DNA of 64,000 nucleotides. It comes from Petunia secreta. Taxonomy: Eukaryota > Streptophyta > Magnoliopsida > Solanales > Solanaceae. Position 1 is the stretch's first letter, and each line of letters opens with the position of its first letter. The position numbers and the translations under genes are program-made. The DNA is taken from NCBI GenBank assembly GCA_029990175.1, contig JARKIP010000038.1, positions 25,365,501-25,429,500 on the forward strand, written 5' to 3'. Positions 1 to 9,020 of the stretch are shown here, piece by piece. The notes under the pieces were generated by a model. That model was not told the DNA's origin. It worked only from the letters and a program-made list of their open reading frames with translations, and did no database searches.

Positions 1-579
1 CGATAATTGGAAGCTAAATGTCTAGTTTGATTATATATGCTCAGAACATCTATGAGATTTTTCGTTGTTCTATTTGTGTAATCACTATTTGTCATGTCAA
101 GAATTGTTCTATACGGTAGATATTACTAAGAGCAGTTAGGAAGAATCCTAATAAGTTTGTACTACCAACTAAATAGAGTAGATCTAAGGCTATCTAGATA
201 AACTCAGCAAAGGAAGCAAGAAATTGAATTTCTAATAATCCAATCTAACAAATATTAAACAAGTATACAAACATGATAGTTGGGGTGTCAAAGTTGGTAT
301 TGGGGTGGGGAAAATGGGGGGTCGAATTCATGGATGGAAAAAATGGGGAGGGAAAAATAATTTGAATTATAGCTAAAAATAATGGGGAAAATGAAGAAAA
401 AACTTACTCGAATAAATTGGGGATGATTGGGGATGTTTTTGACGGGGAGGGAACAAATTCGCCGTGGAGCTGTGGCTTCGCCGGGGGAGGCAGTGACTGG
501 TTTGGGGGAGGGGTTTTTTAATTTTGGGGAGAGGAGGAGATACTGAATGTGGGAGAAGAGAAGGAGCGGGTTATAATTT
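1..579. other. Gene-free leader, probably interior of a CACTA transposon
   Basis: No protein family is recognisable here. From about 290 to 560 the + strand is strongly purine-rich (runs of GGGG and GAAAA), which is unlike the AT-rich flanks. The segment runs straight into the CACTA-type terminus that ends at 796, so it is probably transposon interior whose other end lies outside the window. A short open frame at 524-727 covers the palindromic repeats and is not considered a gene. Confidence 0.35.
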
Positions 580-796
580 AGAGTTGGAGACGGAATTCCG
601 TCTCCAACTAAAAAGCAAAAAAGTTGTCAGTGATTGGAGAGGGAATTCCGTCTCCAACTCTAAAAAAATTAATTATTTTTTTACTCAAACACTGATTGGA
701 GACGGAATTCCCTCTCTAACCAGTTAGAGAGGGAATTTTAGAGAGGGAATTCCCTCTCCAACCTTTTTGTAGCTTTTTCCTTGTTTTCTAGTAGTG
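580..796 (-). mobile_element. CACTA-type transposon terminus with palindromic subterminal repeats
   Basis: Read on the minus strand the segment starts CACTACTAGAAAAC at 796, which matches the CACTA superfamily terminal signature. Behind it lie several copies of a palindrome centred on GGAATTCC, flanked by GAGACG or GAGAGG arms and TTGGAGA/TCTCCAA. The first copy, 583-608, is a perfect palindrome; others lie at about 634-659, 693-719 and 721-761. Subterminal palindromic repeat arrays are the known transposase-binding layout of plant CACTA elements. No transposase ORF and no second terminus are seen in the window, so this is an end fragment or an element extending leftward. Confidence 0.55.
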
Positions 797-1264
797 CACT
801 ATTCATTGAATTATGACAACCATATTATTTTATAATTTTTAAATTTAATAAAATTTAATTGTCTACTACGCGTATTTTCACACCAACTTCTTACATGTGG
901 AGCGTCATTTGAACTTTTAAAAAATGGGACAAAGTCAAAAGGTTGCTTTAAAATATGGCATAAGTTGAAATTTTACTATCAGAAATTTTCGGGGAAATTC
1001 CCCCCATTCCAAAATCCTTCCTCAGTATTCCTCATTCACATTTCTTGTCTCAGTTGTGCATGCCAGGATGTCATTTGAATGAGTCATAACTCCAGTTATT
1101 GCGTAAAAAGAAGTCGTGATAAAATATGTATCAAGTCTTTTACTAGTATGAATGATCCACATGCAAGCAACTAACCTAAAGAAGAATTCGTCACACTTTA
1201 TGTGTAGAGGAAGAAGAAGGCTTTTTGTGTAGAGGGAGAAGACGACTTTGTGAAGGAGCTAACG
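797..1264 (+). other. Upstream region of NLR-1
   Basis: AT-rich sequence without an ORF. It lacks the 5' UTR intron and Stowaway MITE seen upstream of NLR-2 and NLR-3, so the similarity among paralogues begins only a few bases before the start codon (GAAGGAGC). A purine-rich stretch (GAGGAAGAAGAAGG, 1206-1220) resembles a leader. No TATA box could be assigned with confidence. Confidence 0.4.
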
Positions 1265-4200
1265 ATGGCTGATCCTGTAATTGGTGCTACCGTTCAAGTT
1301 GTGCTTGAGAAGCTGCTTTCTCTCACGATTGAGGAAATCAGTAGCTCAAGAAACTGCAAGAAAGATCTCAAAATGCTAAAACAAAAGGTATGCACAATCC
1401 AAGCTTTCATTCTTGATGCTGAAAGACGACAAGTTGAGGATCATTCTGTGAAAGAGTGGCTCCAGACGCTTGAGAGAGTTGCTGAAGATGCTGAAATTGT
1501 ATTTGATCAATTCAGATATGAATCTCTCAGGACACAAGTGATGAAGATCCCAAGCAAGCCCATGAAAAAGGTCCGTAATTTCTTTTCTCATACAGCTTTT
1601 AAGAGCAAAATGTCTCGTAAAATCAATGACATCAATGAAGAGTTGAGGGCTATAAATCAGTTAGCCAATGACCTCGGTCTGAAATCCCATCAAGGTCCTT
1701 CTAAGCAAATACTACCAGTTCGAGAAACAGATTCCATAATAGTTGCTTCTGATGTTGTTGGTAGAGACAAGGATGTTGCTGAAATAAAGGAAAAAATGTT
1801 GAACATGAGAGAGGATGTTGTTTTGTACACAATTCCTATAGTGGGTATGGGAGGTATGGGGAAAACAACAGTGGCTAAGAGAATTTTCCATGATGAAAAT
1901 ATCAAGCAACACTTCGAAAAGAGAGTTTGGTTGTGCCAACCTGAAATGTCGGAGACTAAGAGCTTTCTTGAACTAATCCTCGAATATCTGACAGAGAGGA
2001 AACTTGAGGTCCGAAGTAGGGATATAATAGTCAAGAAGCTCCAAAATGAATTGGGAGGGAAAAAGTATTTGCTTGTCTTGGATGATTTGTGGCGTGTTGA
2101 CCCTACATCATGGCATGAGTTCGAGGGTACCTTGAGAGGAATAAACACGTCAAGAGGAAATTGTATTCTTGTGACCACTCGTATTAAACTAGTGGCATCC
2201 ACAGTATCAGTAGATACTCATATGTTAGGGAAATTAGAAGAAAATCATTGCTGCTCCATCTTCAAGCAAAGAGCATCTGTTGATGGTGAGGTTCCGGGGA
2301 AAATAATGAGCAGGATTGTTGAAATGTGTCAAGGTCTACCACTGGCAGCAAGCGTGTTGGGAGGCCTATTACGGAACAAACAAAAACATGAATGGCTGGC
2401 AATTCTTGATGGAAACCCCCTTGTTGCAGGCGAAGATGATTCTGTGGAAAATAGCTTAAGGAAAATCCTGAAACTCAGCTATGTTTATCTACCATCTCCA
2501 CATCTGAAAAAATGTTTTGCTTACTTTGCAATGTTCCCAAAAGATTTTGAGTTTGAAAAGGACCAACTAATCCAACTCTGGATGGCGGAAGGGTTTCTTC
2601 GTCCATGTCAAGAGACCACTGTGATGGAAGACGTTGGGAACAGGTTTTTTCAACTTTTGTTGCAAAATTCCTTGCTGCAAGATGTTAAGCTAGATGAGCA
2701 CAACAATATAACACATTGTAAGATGCATGATCTTGTGCATGATTTGGCTGGAGATATTTTAAAATCTAAACTATTTGATTCGAAGTGTGTCGAACTAGAA
2801 AATCTTTCTCAGGTTCGATACTTTGGATGGGACTCACCAAGTGATCAAATAGATAAGATAAATGAGCCAGGACGTTTGTTCACATTGTTCTGGAGAAGCA
2901 AGTGTATATCTGAAGATATGTTGTTGAGCTTTCAGTTCTTGAGAGTTTTAAATTTGTCTATGTCAGGCATCAAGGAGTCGCCAGCCTCAATCGGCAAGTT
3001 AATACACTTGAGATATCTTGATCTCTCTAACACTTGGATCAAAGCCTTGCCCAACTCCATTTGCAAGCTCTACAATTTGCAAACGCTAAGAGCTAACTAC
3101 TGCCACTCACTTAAGGAGCTTCCAGATGAGATGGGGGACATGATAAGTTTGAGACACATATATTACAGCTCACGATATAGTCGTCGTAAGGACTTTGTGA
3201 TGCCACTTAAAATGGGGCACTTAACTTGTCTTCAAACTCTACAGTTTTTCAACGTTGGTTTAGAGAAAGGTCGTCGAATAGACGAATTAGGGTGTTTGAA
3301 GAACCTTAGAGATGAATTGTCGATCAACGGTCTCCAATTGGTATGTAACAGAGAAGAAGCTCGAACAGCATATCTACATGAGAAACAAAATATCTACAAG
3401 CTGGTGTTTTTATGGTTCCATGATGAACCACAAGGCTGTGAAACTAATGATGAGAATGTTTTGGACGGTCTTCAACCACACCAAAACTTGAAAAAAATCG
3501 AAGTAGTGAACTATTTGGGCACTAGATTTCCTACATGGTTTAGTGAAGAAATGCTACCAAATTTGGTCTCGCTGAAATTAACTGGTTGCAAGAAGTGCAA
3601 AGAAATTCCTGCGCTTGGCCAATTGAAATTCCTTCGGCATCTCGTGCTGGTTGGATTCCATAAAGTGGAATGCATTGGACCTACATTTTATGGTGTTGAG
3701 ATTAACTATAATGGATCAAGGAGCAATAATGTCAATATCCAAGTGTTCCCATCACTCAAAGAACTAGTTTTGGATGATATGCCTATGCTCATTGAGTGGA
3801 AGGAAGTGGAATTGATACCAATAAGAAATGGCGGTAGAGAAGGAGTTGGAGTAAGAATGTTTCCTAGGCTTGAGAAGTTGTGCATTAGGAAGTGTCCGCT
3901 GTTAGAAAGTACTCCAAGTCAATTTGAAATCCTGCGTGAATTGACTATTGAAGGAGTTGATAGTGAAATGCCATTGTTGAACTTGTGCATCAACTTGACA
4001 TCTCTCATAAAGCTTAATGTCGGTGGTGTGAAAGAGCTTACTTTTTTTCCAGATGAGATGCTACATAACAATATTTCTCTTCAACATATATCGGTCTCAA
4101 ACTGCAGAGAATTTTGTGAATTGCCACAGAGTTTATACAATCTCCATTCTCTTAAGACCTTAAGAATTGACCGTTGCCTTAATTTTAGGACTATTCCTGT

Positions 4201-4984
4201 TCCCAATGGAGAGGAGTATTTGACTTCCCTCCTAACTTTTCAGTTATCCAACTGTAATGGATTGACCAGTGTACCAAGTGGATTGCTAGACCATTGTCGG
4301 TCGCTGGAATCTTTGAGGGTCTGCAACTGTATCAATTTAGTTTCCTTCTCTTTACGTTTTCAGGAAATGCCTTCACTTTCATGTATGAATATATTAGGAT
4401 GTCCCAAATTGAATAGTGTACCCGCAGGGGGCCTTCACTGTCTCACTGGATTAAGGGAATTGCGCGTTGGTCCCTTCTCCGAGTCGGTGGATTTTGAGGC
4501 ATTGCAATTGATATTTAATGGCATTCAGCAGCTATCCTCCCTTCGCATATTGCGGGTGTATGGACGTGCGCAGTGGGATTCTCTGCCTTATCATCTCATG
4601 CAACTCTCTGCCCTAACGGAGCTACAAATACCTGAATTTGGAATCAAGGCTCTGGACTTCTTAGATGCCATGCCCAACTTAAGGTATCTGTATATCTGGG
4701 ATTGTCCTTTGCTAGAAGCTCTATCAGATGGGCTTGTCAACCTTGTTTCTTTAGAAGCATTATTTTTGTTAGACTGCGGAAAACTACAACATCTACCATC
4801 TAGAGATGCCATGCAACGCCTCACCAAATTAAGGTACCTGCAAATTAATGGCTGCCCAGAGTTAAAAGAGAGTTGCACCAATTGGAGTGACCCAAACTCC
4901 CAGTGGTCCAAGATTTCCCATATTCCACAAATTAAAATAGATGGGACGAGCATTCAGAACTTATGTAAGTCTCCGTTTCTTTGA
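1265..4984 (+). CDS. NLR-1: CC-NB-LRR disease resistance protein (RGA-like)
   Basis: Intracellular immune receptor of the coiled-coil NB-LRR class; the pathogen or effector it sees cannot be told from sequence. The start is the ATG at 1265 (MADPVIGA), conserved in all three paralogues; the frame is open a little further up but only from a GTG. Domains: Rx-like coiled coil about 1-150 (with an AEDAEIVFD stretch in the place of the EDVID-type motif); NB-ARC with P-loop GMGGMGKTT about 194-202, kinase-2 LLVLDDLW about 269-276, GLPLA at 357, CFAYFAMFPKDF at 417, MHD at 487; LRRs from about 560 to the end. The kinase-2 Trp is typical of non-TIR NLRs. No frame break is seen. If the conserved donor at 4965 is used, the last coding codons move to 5307-5314 and the protein is 1235 aa rather than 1239 aa. 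Most distant of the three paralogues here. Confidence 0.93.
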   Translation: MADPVIGATVQVVLEKLLSLTIEEISSSRNCKKDLKMLKQKVCTIQAFILDAERRQVEDHSVKEWLQTLERVAEDAEIVFDQFRYESLRTQVMKIPSKPMKKVRNFFSHTAFKSKMSRKINDINEELRAINQLANDLGLKSHQGPSKQILPVRETDSIIVASDVVGRDKDVAEIKEKMLNMREDVVLYTIPIVGMGGMGKTTVAKRIFHDENIKQHFEKRVWLCQPEMSETKSFLELILEYLTERKLEVRSRDIIVKKLQNELGGKKYLLVLDDLWRVDPTSWHEFEGTLRGINTSRGNCILVTTRIKLVASTVSVDTHMLGKLEENHCCSIFKQRASVDGEVPGKIMSRIVEMCQGLPLAASVLGGLLRNKQKHEWLAILDGNPLVAGEDDSVENSLRKILKLSYVYLPSPHLKKCFAYFAMFPKDFEFEKDQLIQLWMAEGFLRPCQETTVMEDVGNRFFQLLLQNSLLQDVKLDEHNNITHCKMHDLVHDLAGDILKSKLFDSKCVELENLSQVRYFGWDSPSDQIDKINEPGRLFTLFWRSKCISEDMLLSFQFLRVLNLSMSGIKESPASIGKLIHLRYLDLSNTWIKALPNSICKLYNLQTLRANYCHSLKELPDEMGDMISLRHIYYSSRYSRRKDFVMPLKMGHLTCLQTLQFFNVGLEKGRRIDELGCLKNLRDELSINGLQLVCNREEARTAYLHEKQNIYKLVFLWFHDEPQGCETNDENVLDGLQPHQNLKKIEVVNYLGTRFPTWFSEEMLPNLVSLKLTGCKKCKEIPALGQLKFLRHLVLVGFHKVECIGPTFYGVEINYNGSRSNNVNIQVFPSLKELVLDDMPMLIEWKEVELIPIRNGGREGVGVRMFPRLEKLCIRKCPLLESTPSQFEILRELTIEGVDSEMPLLNLCINLTSLIKLNVGGVKELTFFPDEMLHNNISLQHISVSNCREFCELPQSLYNLHSLKTLRIDRCLNFRTIPVPNGEEYLTSLLTFQLSNCNGLTSVPSGLLDHCRSLESLRVCNCINLVSFSLRFQEMPSLSCMNILGCPKLNSVPAGGLHCLTGLRELRVGPFSESVDFEALQLIFNGIQQLSSLRILRVYGRAQWDSLPYHLMQLSALTELQIPEFGIKALDFLDAMPNLRYLYIWDCPLLEALSDGLVNLVSLEALFLLDCGKLQHLPSRDAMQRLTKLRYLQINGCPELKESCTNWSDPNSQWSKISHIPQIKIDGTSIQNLCKSPFL

Positions 4985-5314
4985 TTCTCTTTTAGTTATC
5001 CTAGCTTTTACTGCCCCAAAGTACTTGTTATTCCCTCTATTCCAATTTATGTGACATAGTTTTACGCACCACATAGTTTACAAAGAAATGAAGACTTCTA
5101 GTACTGAATAATTCCAGGAAAAGAAGTATTTTTTCAATCGTTAGTTCCAGAACAAATGTTTTATGTTAATTCGGTCCTTTTTTCTTGCAACTATTTGACA
5201 TCCAGATTCCAGAAAATGCAAAGTTATCAGTGAAATGCATCGGTGCTTCATCAACAATTCCTTTAAAGATGTAGTTTAGTTGTGAATATTTTGTTCTTTC
5301 TCATAGGTGACTAG
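4965..5314 (+). other. Predicted last intron and two-codon terminal exon of NLR-1
   Basis: A donor GTAAGT begins at 4965, directly after the codons for IQNL. A TCATAG acceptor ends at 5306 and is followed by GTGACTAG. Joining the two completes a Cys codon and gives Cys-Asp-stop (5312-5314). The same donor and acceptor pair, in the same phase, is present in NLR-2 (19966/20432) and NLR-3 (61350/63316), with exon lengths of 3700, 3700 and 3703 nt from the ATG. Conservation in three copies supports it; no transcript evidence is available. Confidence 0.6.
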
Positions 5315-5830
5315 ATCAAATGTCATGCTAGAAAGTTGCTGGCTGTGGTATATCAAGTCAAAATCATTGGGCGGTTATCAGGTCGGCCAAATTTTCATAT
5401 TAGACTTGGTAGAGGAATGTTATAGCAAGTTTGTTAAGTTCTTTTGGCACTCCTATTCTCATGACACATTTATTGTTTAACAGGGATTGGCTCTGCTCCA
5501 GGCACCGCCACATTTGTTTTGTATTCAGCAAACATGGAATCTGTGGTGGGTTGACTAATTTGAAGTGTACTCTGGTCTGAACTTTGTTGTAGGACAGAAT
5601 CTTCAGCTGTAGACTCATTACTGGACTCTTTAACTCTTTCATGATTATTTGGCAAAGCTGTTGAATCTCTCAACATTTGACTCTTCAGTTGCTCATTTGT
5701 GCAAGTGAAACTATTCTTGTCTGTGGTCTCTTTTGATAGAAAGTAACATTTTGACTTGTATTTGCCATGCATATCCGTGTGCTCATCATGTTAACGGTAC
5801 GACATAACTGAGAGCAGCTAGCCTTATATT
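5315..5830 (+). other. 3' UTR / downstream region of NLR-1
   Basis: Non-coding, but clearly homologous to the sequence after NLR-2 (20433-20860) and NLR-3 (63325-63700). Shared blocks include GAGGAATG.TATAGCAA, TGTTTAACAGGG and a GGACAGAATCTTCAGCT-like block. TTTAACAG|GG could be another acceptor, so a further 3' UTR intron is possible. Confidence 0.5.
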
Positions 5831-6205
5831 TAGGGTGTGTTTGATACGGAGGAAAACATTTTTCGAAAATAATTTTCAATTTTTTCATATTTGGTTGGTT
5901 TAAAAGTTTTGGAAAACATTTTAGATAACAATTCATTAATGTTTCCCGTTGTGAAAGTTGGGAAAAACATTTTCAAATGTGATAATTCACACTTACTGTC
6001 TCCTTCCGAATACCAAATTTCACCAACTCACATCCTACCCCTACCCCAACCCCCACCACCCACCCCCACGCACCCAACACCCTCACCCCCATCCTACCCT
6101 TTATTAGACGGTTAGGAAATTATTTTATTCTTTAAAATCCAAATACAGAAAATGAGTATGAAATTCTCTTATTTTCGAGAAAATATTTTCCATGGACCAC
6201 AAGAT
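5831..6205. mobile_element. MITE-like insertion
   Basis: Begins AGGGTGTGTTTGATACGGAGG, followed by AAAACATTTTTCGAAAAT, and ends near GAGAAAATATTTTCCATGG. The two ends are imperfectly inverted (GGAAAA...TTTTCC), the layout of a common solanaceous non-autonomous DNA transposon family. The centre is C-rich (repeated CCCAACCCCC, 6040-6095). The right TIR looks eroded and no TSD was established. Confidence 0.45.
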
Positions 6206-7544
6206 TCAAAAAGCAAAGGAAGCCTGGAATATGATACGTGGTAAACTACGCTTAGTATCATTATAGGAAGTTTCTTTAAAAATATAGCAATGTTTTACAC
6301 ATTTACCAAACGTAGCAATATTTTTTGAAATACTACCAAACATTCATTTTTTTAAAAACCCTAACTTTCCTCCCTCTTCTCTTTCTTATTTTCCCACACC
6401 CCACCCCTACTGTTTTACTGCCGCTGCCATCCCCTTCCCATCACCAGCGTCACATACCCCTCCCCCCATCATCCTTAGCGTCCCTTCCCCTATGCCTCAT
6501 CGTCGCCGGAGATGTCACTGGCTGTCTCTATGTTCCCATCGCGGCTGTTAATTTATTATGTCCGTTCTAATGTTACTGTTAGCCGGTGACGGAACTCCGG
6601 CGGCACCGTCGTCGGCTTTTAATATTTATGCCCAAATCTGTTCTTCGGCGACGACGTTTCTCTTCTCTCAATCGTCGGCACTGCTCATTTCGCCGGTGCA
6701 TCGTCTTTTTTCTTCTTTTTTTTTTTTTTTTGTTTCTCCAATGACTTCTCTAGTGGTTAATTTGATTTTTTTTAGATTTGACTTCCAACTGTGTATAGGA
6801 CTTGTATGCATAGTGTATGCCATATGTATTGCCTTTGTATGACCGGTGCATATCCTATATATTTGTGTATAGATAAAAGACATACAACATATATACAAAG
6901 CGTATACACTTGACATACAATAATCACGAGTGTATGTGTTTGTTTATCTAGTGTATGAATGTTTTATGCACGAGTTATGTTTGAATACATACAATAAACA
7001 TACAAATATATACACATGACATACAATAATAGTATTCGTATATGCTTACTATTCTTTCATTTGTATGCTTACTGTATTTGCACGATGCATACAAAAAATA
7101 TACATATGGAATACAATAAAAATACACAACACATAAGATAAAAATACACAAAAAATATATTAATAGACTCTCCGACAACCGGCAGCGATCGATGAATGGC
7201 TGGAGGCGGTAACAGTCATGGAGGTGGTAAGGGATGGATCTAGAATTTTATCACCCTTTTATATGTATTTTGCTATGTCTTGAAAATAGGATAATGTTAA
7301 TATTTTTATGTAAACGAGATTGTTAGCTTGTATAGTTATATAACTCTCCCGAAAAGAAATGTCTGGGTGAAAGTTGATCGAGAAACAACCAATAATAATA
7401 GATTTTTAGAAAATTAGCCATATTTTAGAAGTGTGCATCTTTTTAAGATTGACCAGAGGAAAAAAATTTTGAAAATTTGAACAAAACTCCCAAAAAATTT
7501 CCTGAGGCTTAGTTCAAAACTTCAGTAAAATTTTGTAAAAATTT
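6206..7544. other. Gene-free repetitive spacer
   Basis: Contains a pyrimidine-rich stretch (6355-6470), a run of about 20 T (6713-6731) and a degenerate region rich in CATACAA/ATATACA words (6860-7150). Open frames here (for example 6325-6570 and 6558-6842) follow the composition and show no protein family. Probably decayed transposon sequence. Confidence 0.5.
6881..7045. repeat. Degenerate direct duplication of a CATACAA/TATACAC-rich unit
   Basis: A block reading CATACAACATATATACA ... TTGACATACAATAATCACGAG (6880-6930) recurs as CATACAAATATATACAC ... ATGACATACAATAATAGTATTCG (7000-7040). The spacing is about 110 bases, consistent with an old tandem or segmental duplication in non-coding DNA. 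Confidence 0.4.
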
Positions 7545-7629
7545 GGTGCAGGGGCCTGTTTGGCGCGCGTTAATTGATTTGTAGCCGTCAAAAACAAATT
7601 CGCTGAGAAATAGCCACTTTCGGACAAAT

Positions 7630-7941
7630 CCCAGTATAAATACTGGGGCCTTGAACAAAACTTGTTCAAAGCCCCAATATTTATACTGGGAATCTTCAGT
7701 AAACTAACCCCAGTATAAAATACTGGGGCTTTGAACAAGTTTTGTTCAAGGCCCCAACATTTTGTTATGAGACTTTGTATAAAGCTTCAGTCCCATAACA
7801 AAATGTTAGGGCTGTGAACAAAACTTGTTCAAAGTCCCAGCATTTTATTATGGGACTGAAGCTTTATATATAAAGTCCCATAACAAAATACTTGGGCTTT
7901 GACCAAAACTTGTTCAAAGCCCAAGTATTTTGTTATGCGAC
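7630..7941. repeat. Array of four tandem hairpin modules
   Basis: Four inverted-repeat units of about 60-67 bases lie head to tail at roughly 7630-7690, 7710-7773, 7790-7856 and 7875-7941. Each is built around a near-palindromic core AACAAAACTTGTTCAA or its variants. Outer arms read CCCAGTATAAATACTGGGG in the first pair and GTCCCATAACAAAATG in the later ones, so two arm families share one core. The array is probably the interior of a foldback- or MITE-like element extending over about 7545-8060. Confidence 0.7.
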
Positions 7942-8060
7942 TAGTCTGGGTGTTTTTCCAACGCTAATGGAGCTTAAGTGTGCGCGCAAATTTTTGGCTA
8001 TTCTTCAATGAATTTAGAAATGGTGGATAGTCCCCAATGAGCGCGTCCAAAAATGGCTAG

Positions 8061-8709
8061 TGATCAAAATTTCCCTAAAATTTTCAGGGACTTCATATTT
8101 TGATGTCCGTGAAAATTCCCAAAGACTTTGAACTAAAACCCTGGAATTTGGTCCAAAATCTCAAGAAAGAACCTATGATTTCCCGTATTTTTTGTAAGTG
8201 GTAGCTATTTTTCTAAAAAATTCAAACTGAAAGTTGTTTCTCTCAGCGAACTACAAAGTGCTACGAGGCCTAAATTTTACTTCATCACTAGTATGACATA
8301 TAATAATTTAGCACTGAATATCACCGAATAATTATCATCAATACCATATCAAAAGCACAAAGTCCTTGGAATATTGATAATCCTTTTAACCTTTGAAAAT
8401 ATATCTCAAGTTAGACAAAATTGTATTATAGTTAATATGCTGTTCTTTTATTTACATTAGGAAGTGTTACATTTAACATATTGATTTCATATAGTAAAAG
8501 TATACATTCCAAATTTTTGAAGATTAAGTTTCAACAGAAAACTAGTTCCACTTAAAGAGCAACACAACTTATAAATAATTGTATCACTACAAAACATTGA
8601 TGGTGGATTCCATATGAAACATTGATTATGGATTCTGTATGGATTCACATATGCATATATCACAATTCTATACTAAATAGATTGTTTAAACATAAACCGA
8701 GAACTTACT
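8061..8709. other. Gene-free AT-rich spacer left of copia-1
   Basis: No ORF or gene family. At 8590-8640 there is a GATGGTGGATTCCATATG block that resembles the sequence just in front of the copia-1 gag (14221-14250, CATATGG...GATGGTGGATCC). This could be leftover retroelement leader or coincidence. Confidence 0.4.
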
Positions 8710-9020
8710 TGTTGTTCTCGTAAGCGGAAGTAGTAGGATCTTGAACCGTGGCTAGAATTACTGGCCGTCGGTGGCTGTCACGTGCTTGACGGATCAACCC
8801 CTTTATCCACAGTCTAAACACTAGTTTATTTGAGAGAGAGATAGGAAGAGCAATAGAGAAATCTGTGTCTTTATCTGAGCCTATTACTACTGTATTTATA
8901 ACTGTATAATACAGTAGTTGTCCTCTTGTAGGACTCTACCAGGTAACTTATATTTTTACCTGGATAGATATTAAGAGCACCTCTTTATAGGTGGACTCTT
9001 TTATTCAGATAAATCCAACA
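8710..9020 (-). repeat. Candidate 3' LTR of copia-1
   Basis: On the minus strand the segment starts TGTTGGATTTATCTG and ends CGAGAACAACA, i.e. TGTTG...CAACA inverted ends. It is preceded by a purine-rich GTGAGTGAGAGA stretch in the right place for a polypurine tract. It has no second copy in the window, so the boundaries rest on the ends and the PPT only. Confidence 0.55.

Noticed and set aside
1690..2202. 170-codon antisense frame inside NLR-1 (with equivalents in NLR-2 and NLR-3)
   Set aside because: It is the mirror of the conserved NB-ARC codons; conservation follows the sense protein, and the antisense product has no family features.
4591..4953. Antisense frames over the NLR C-terminal LRRs
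   Set aside because: Shadow frames of LRR coding sequence with no independent start context or promoter.
6325..6842. Overlapping short frames in pyrimidine-rich DNA
   Set aside because: Low-complexity Pro/Leu/Phe-rich products driven by composition; no homology or gene signals.
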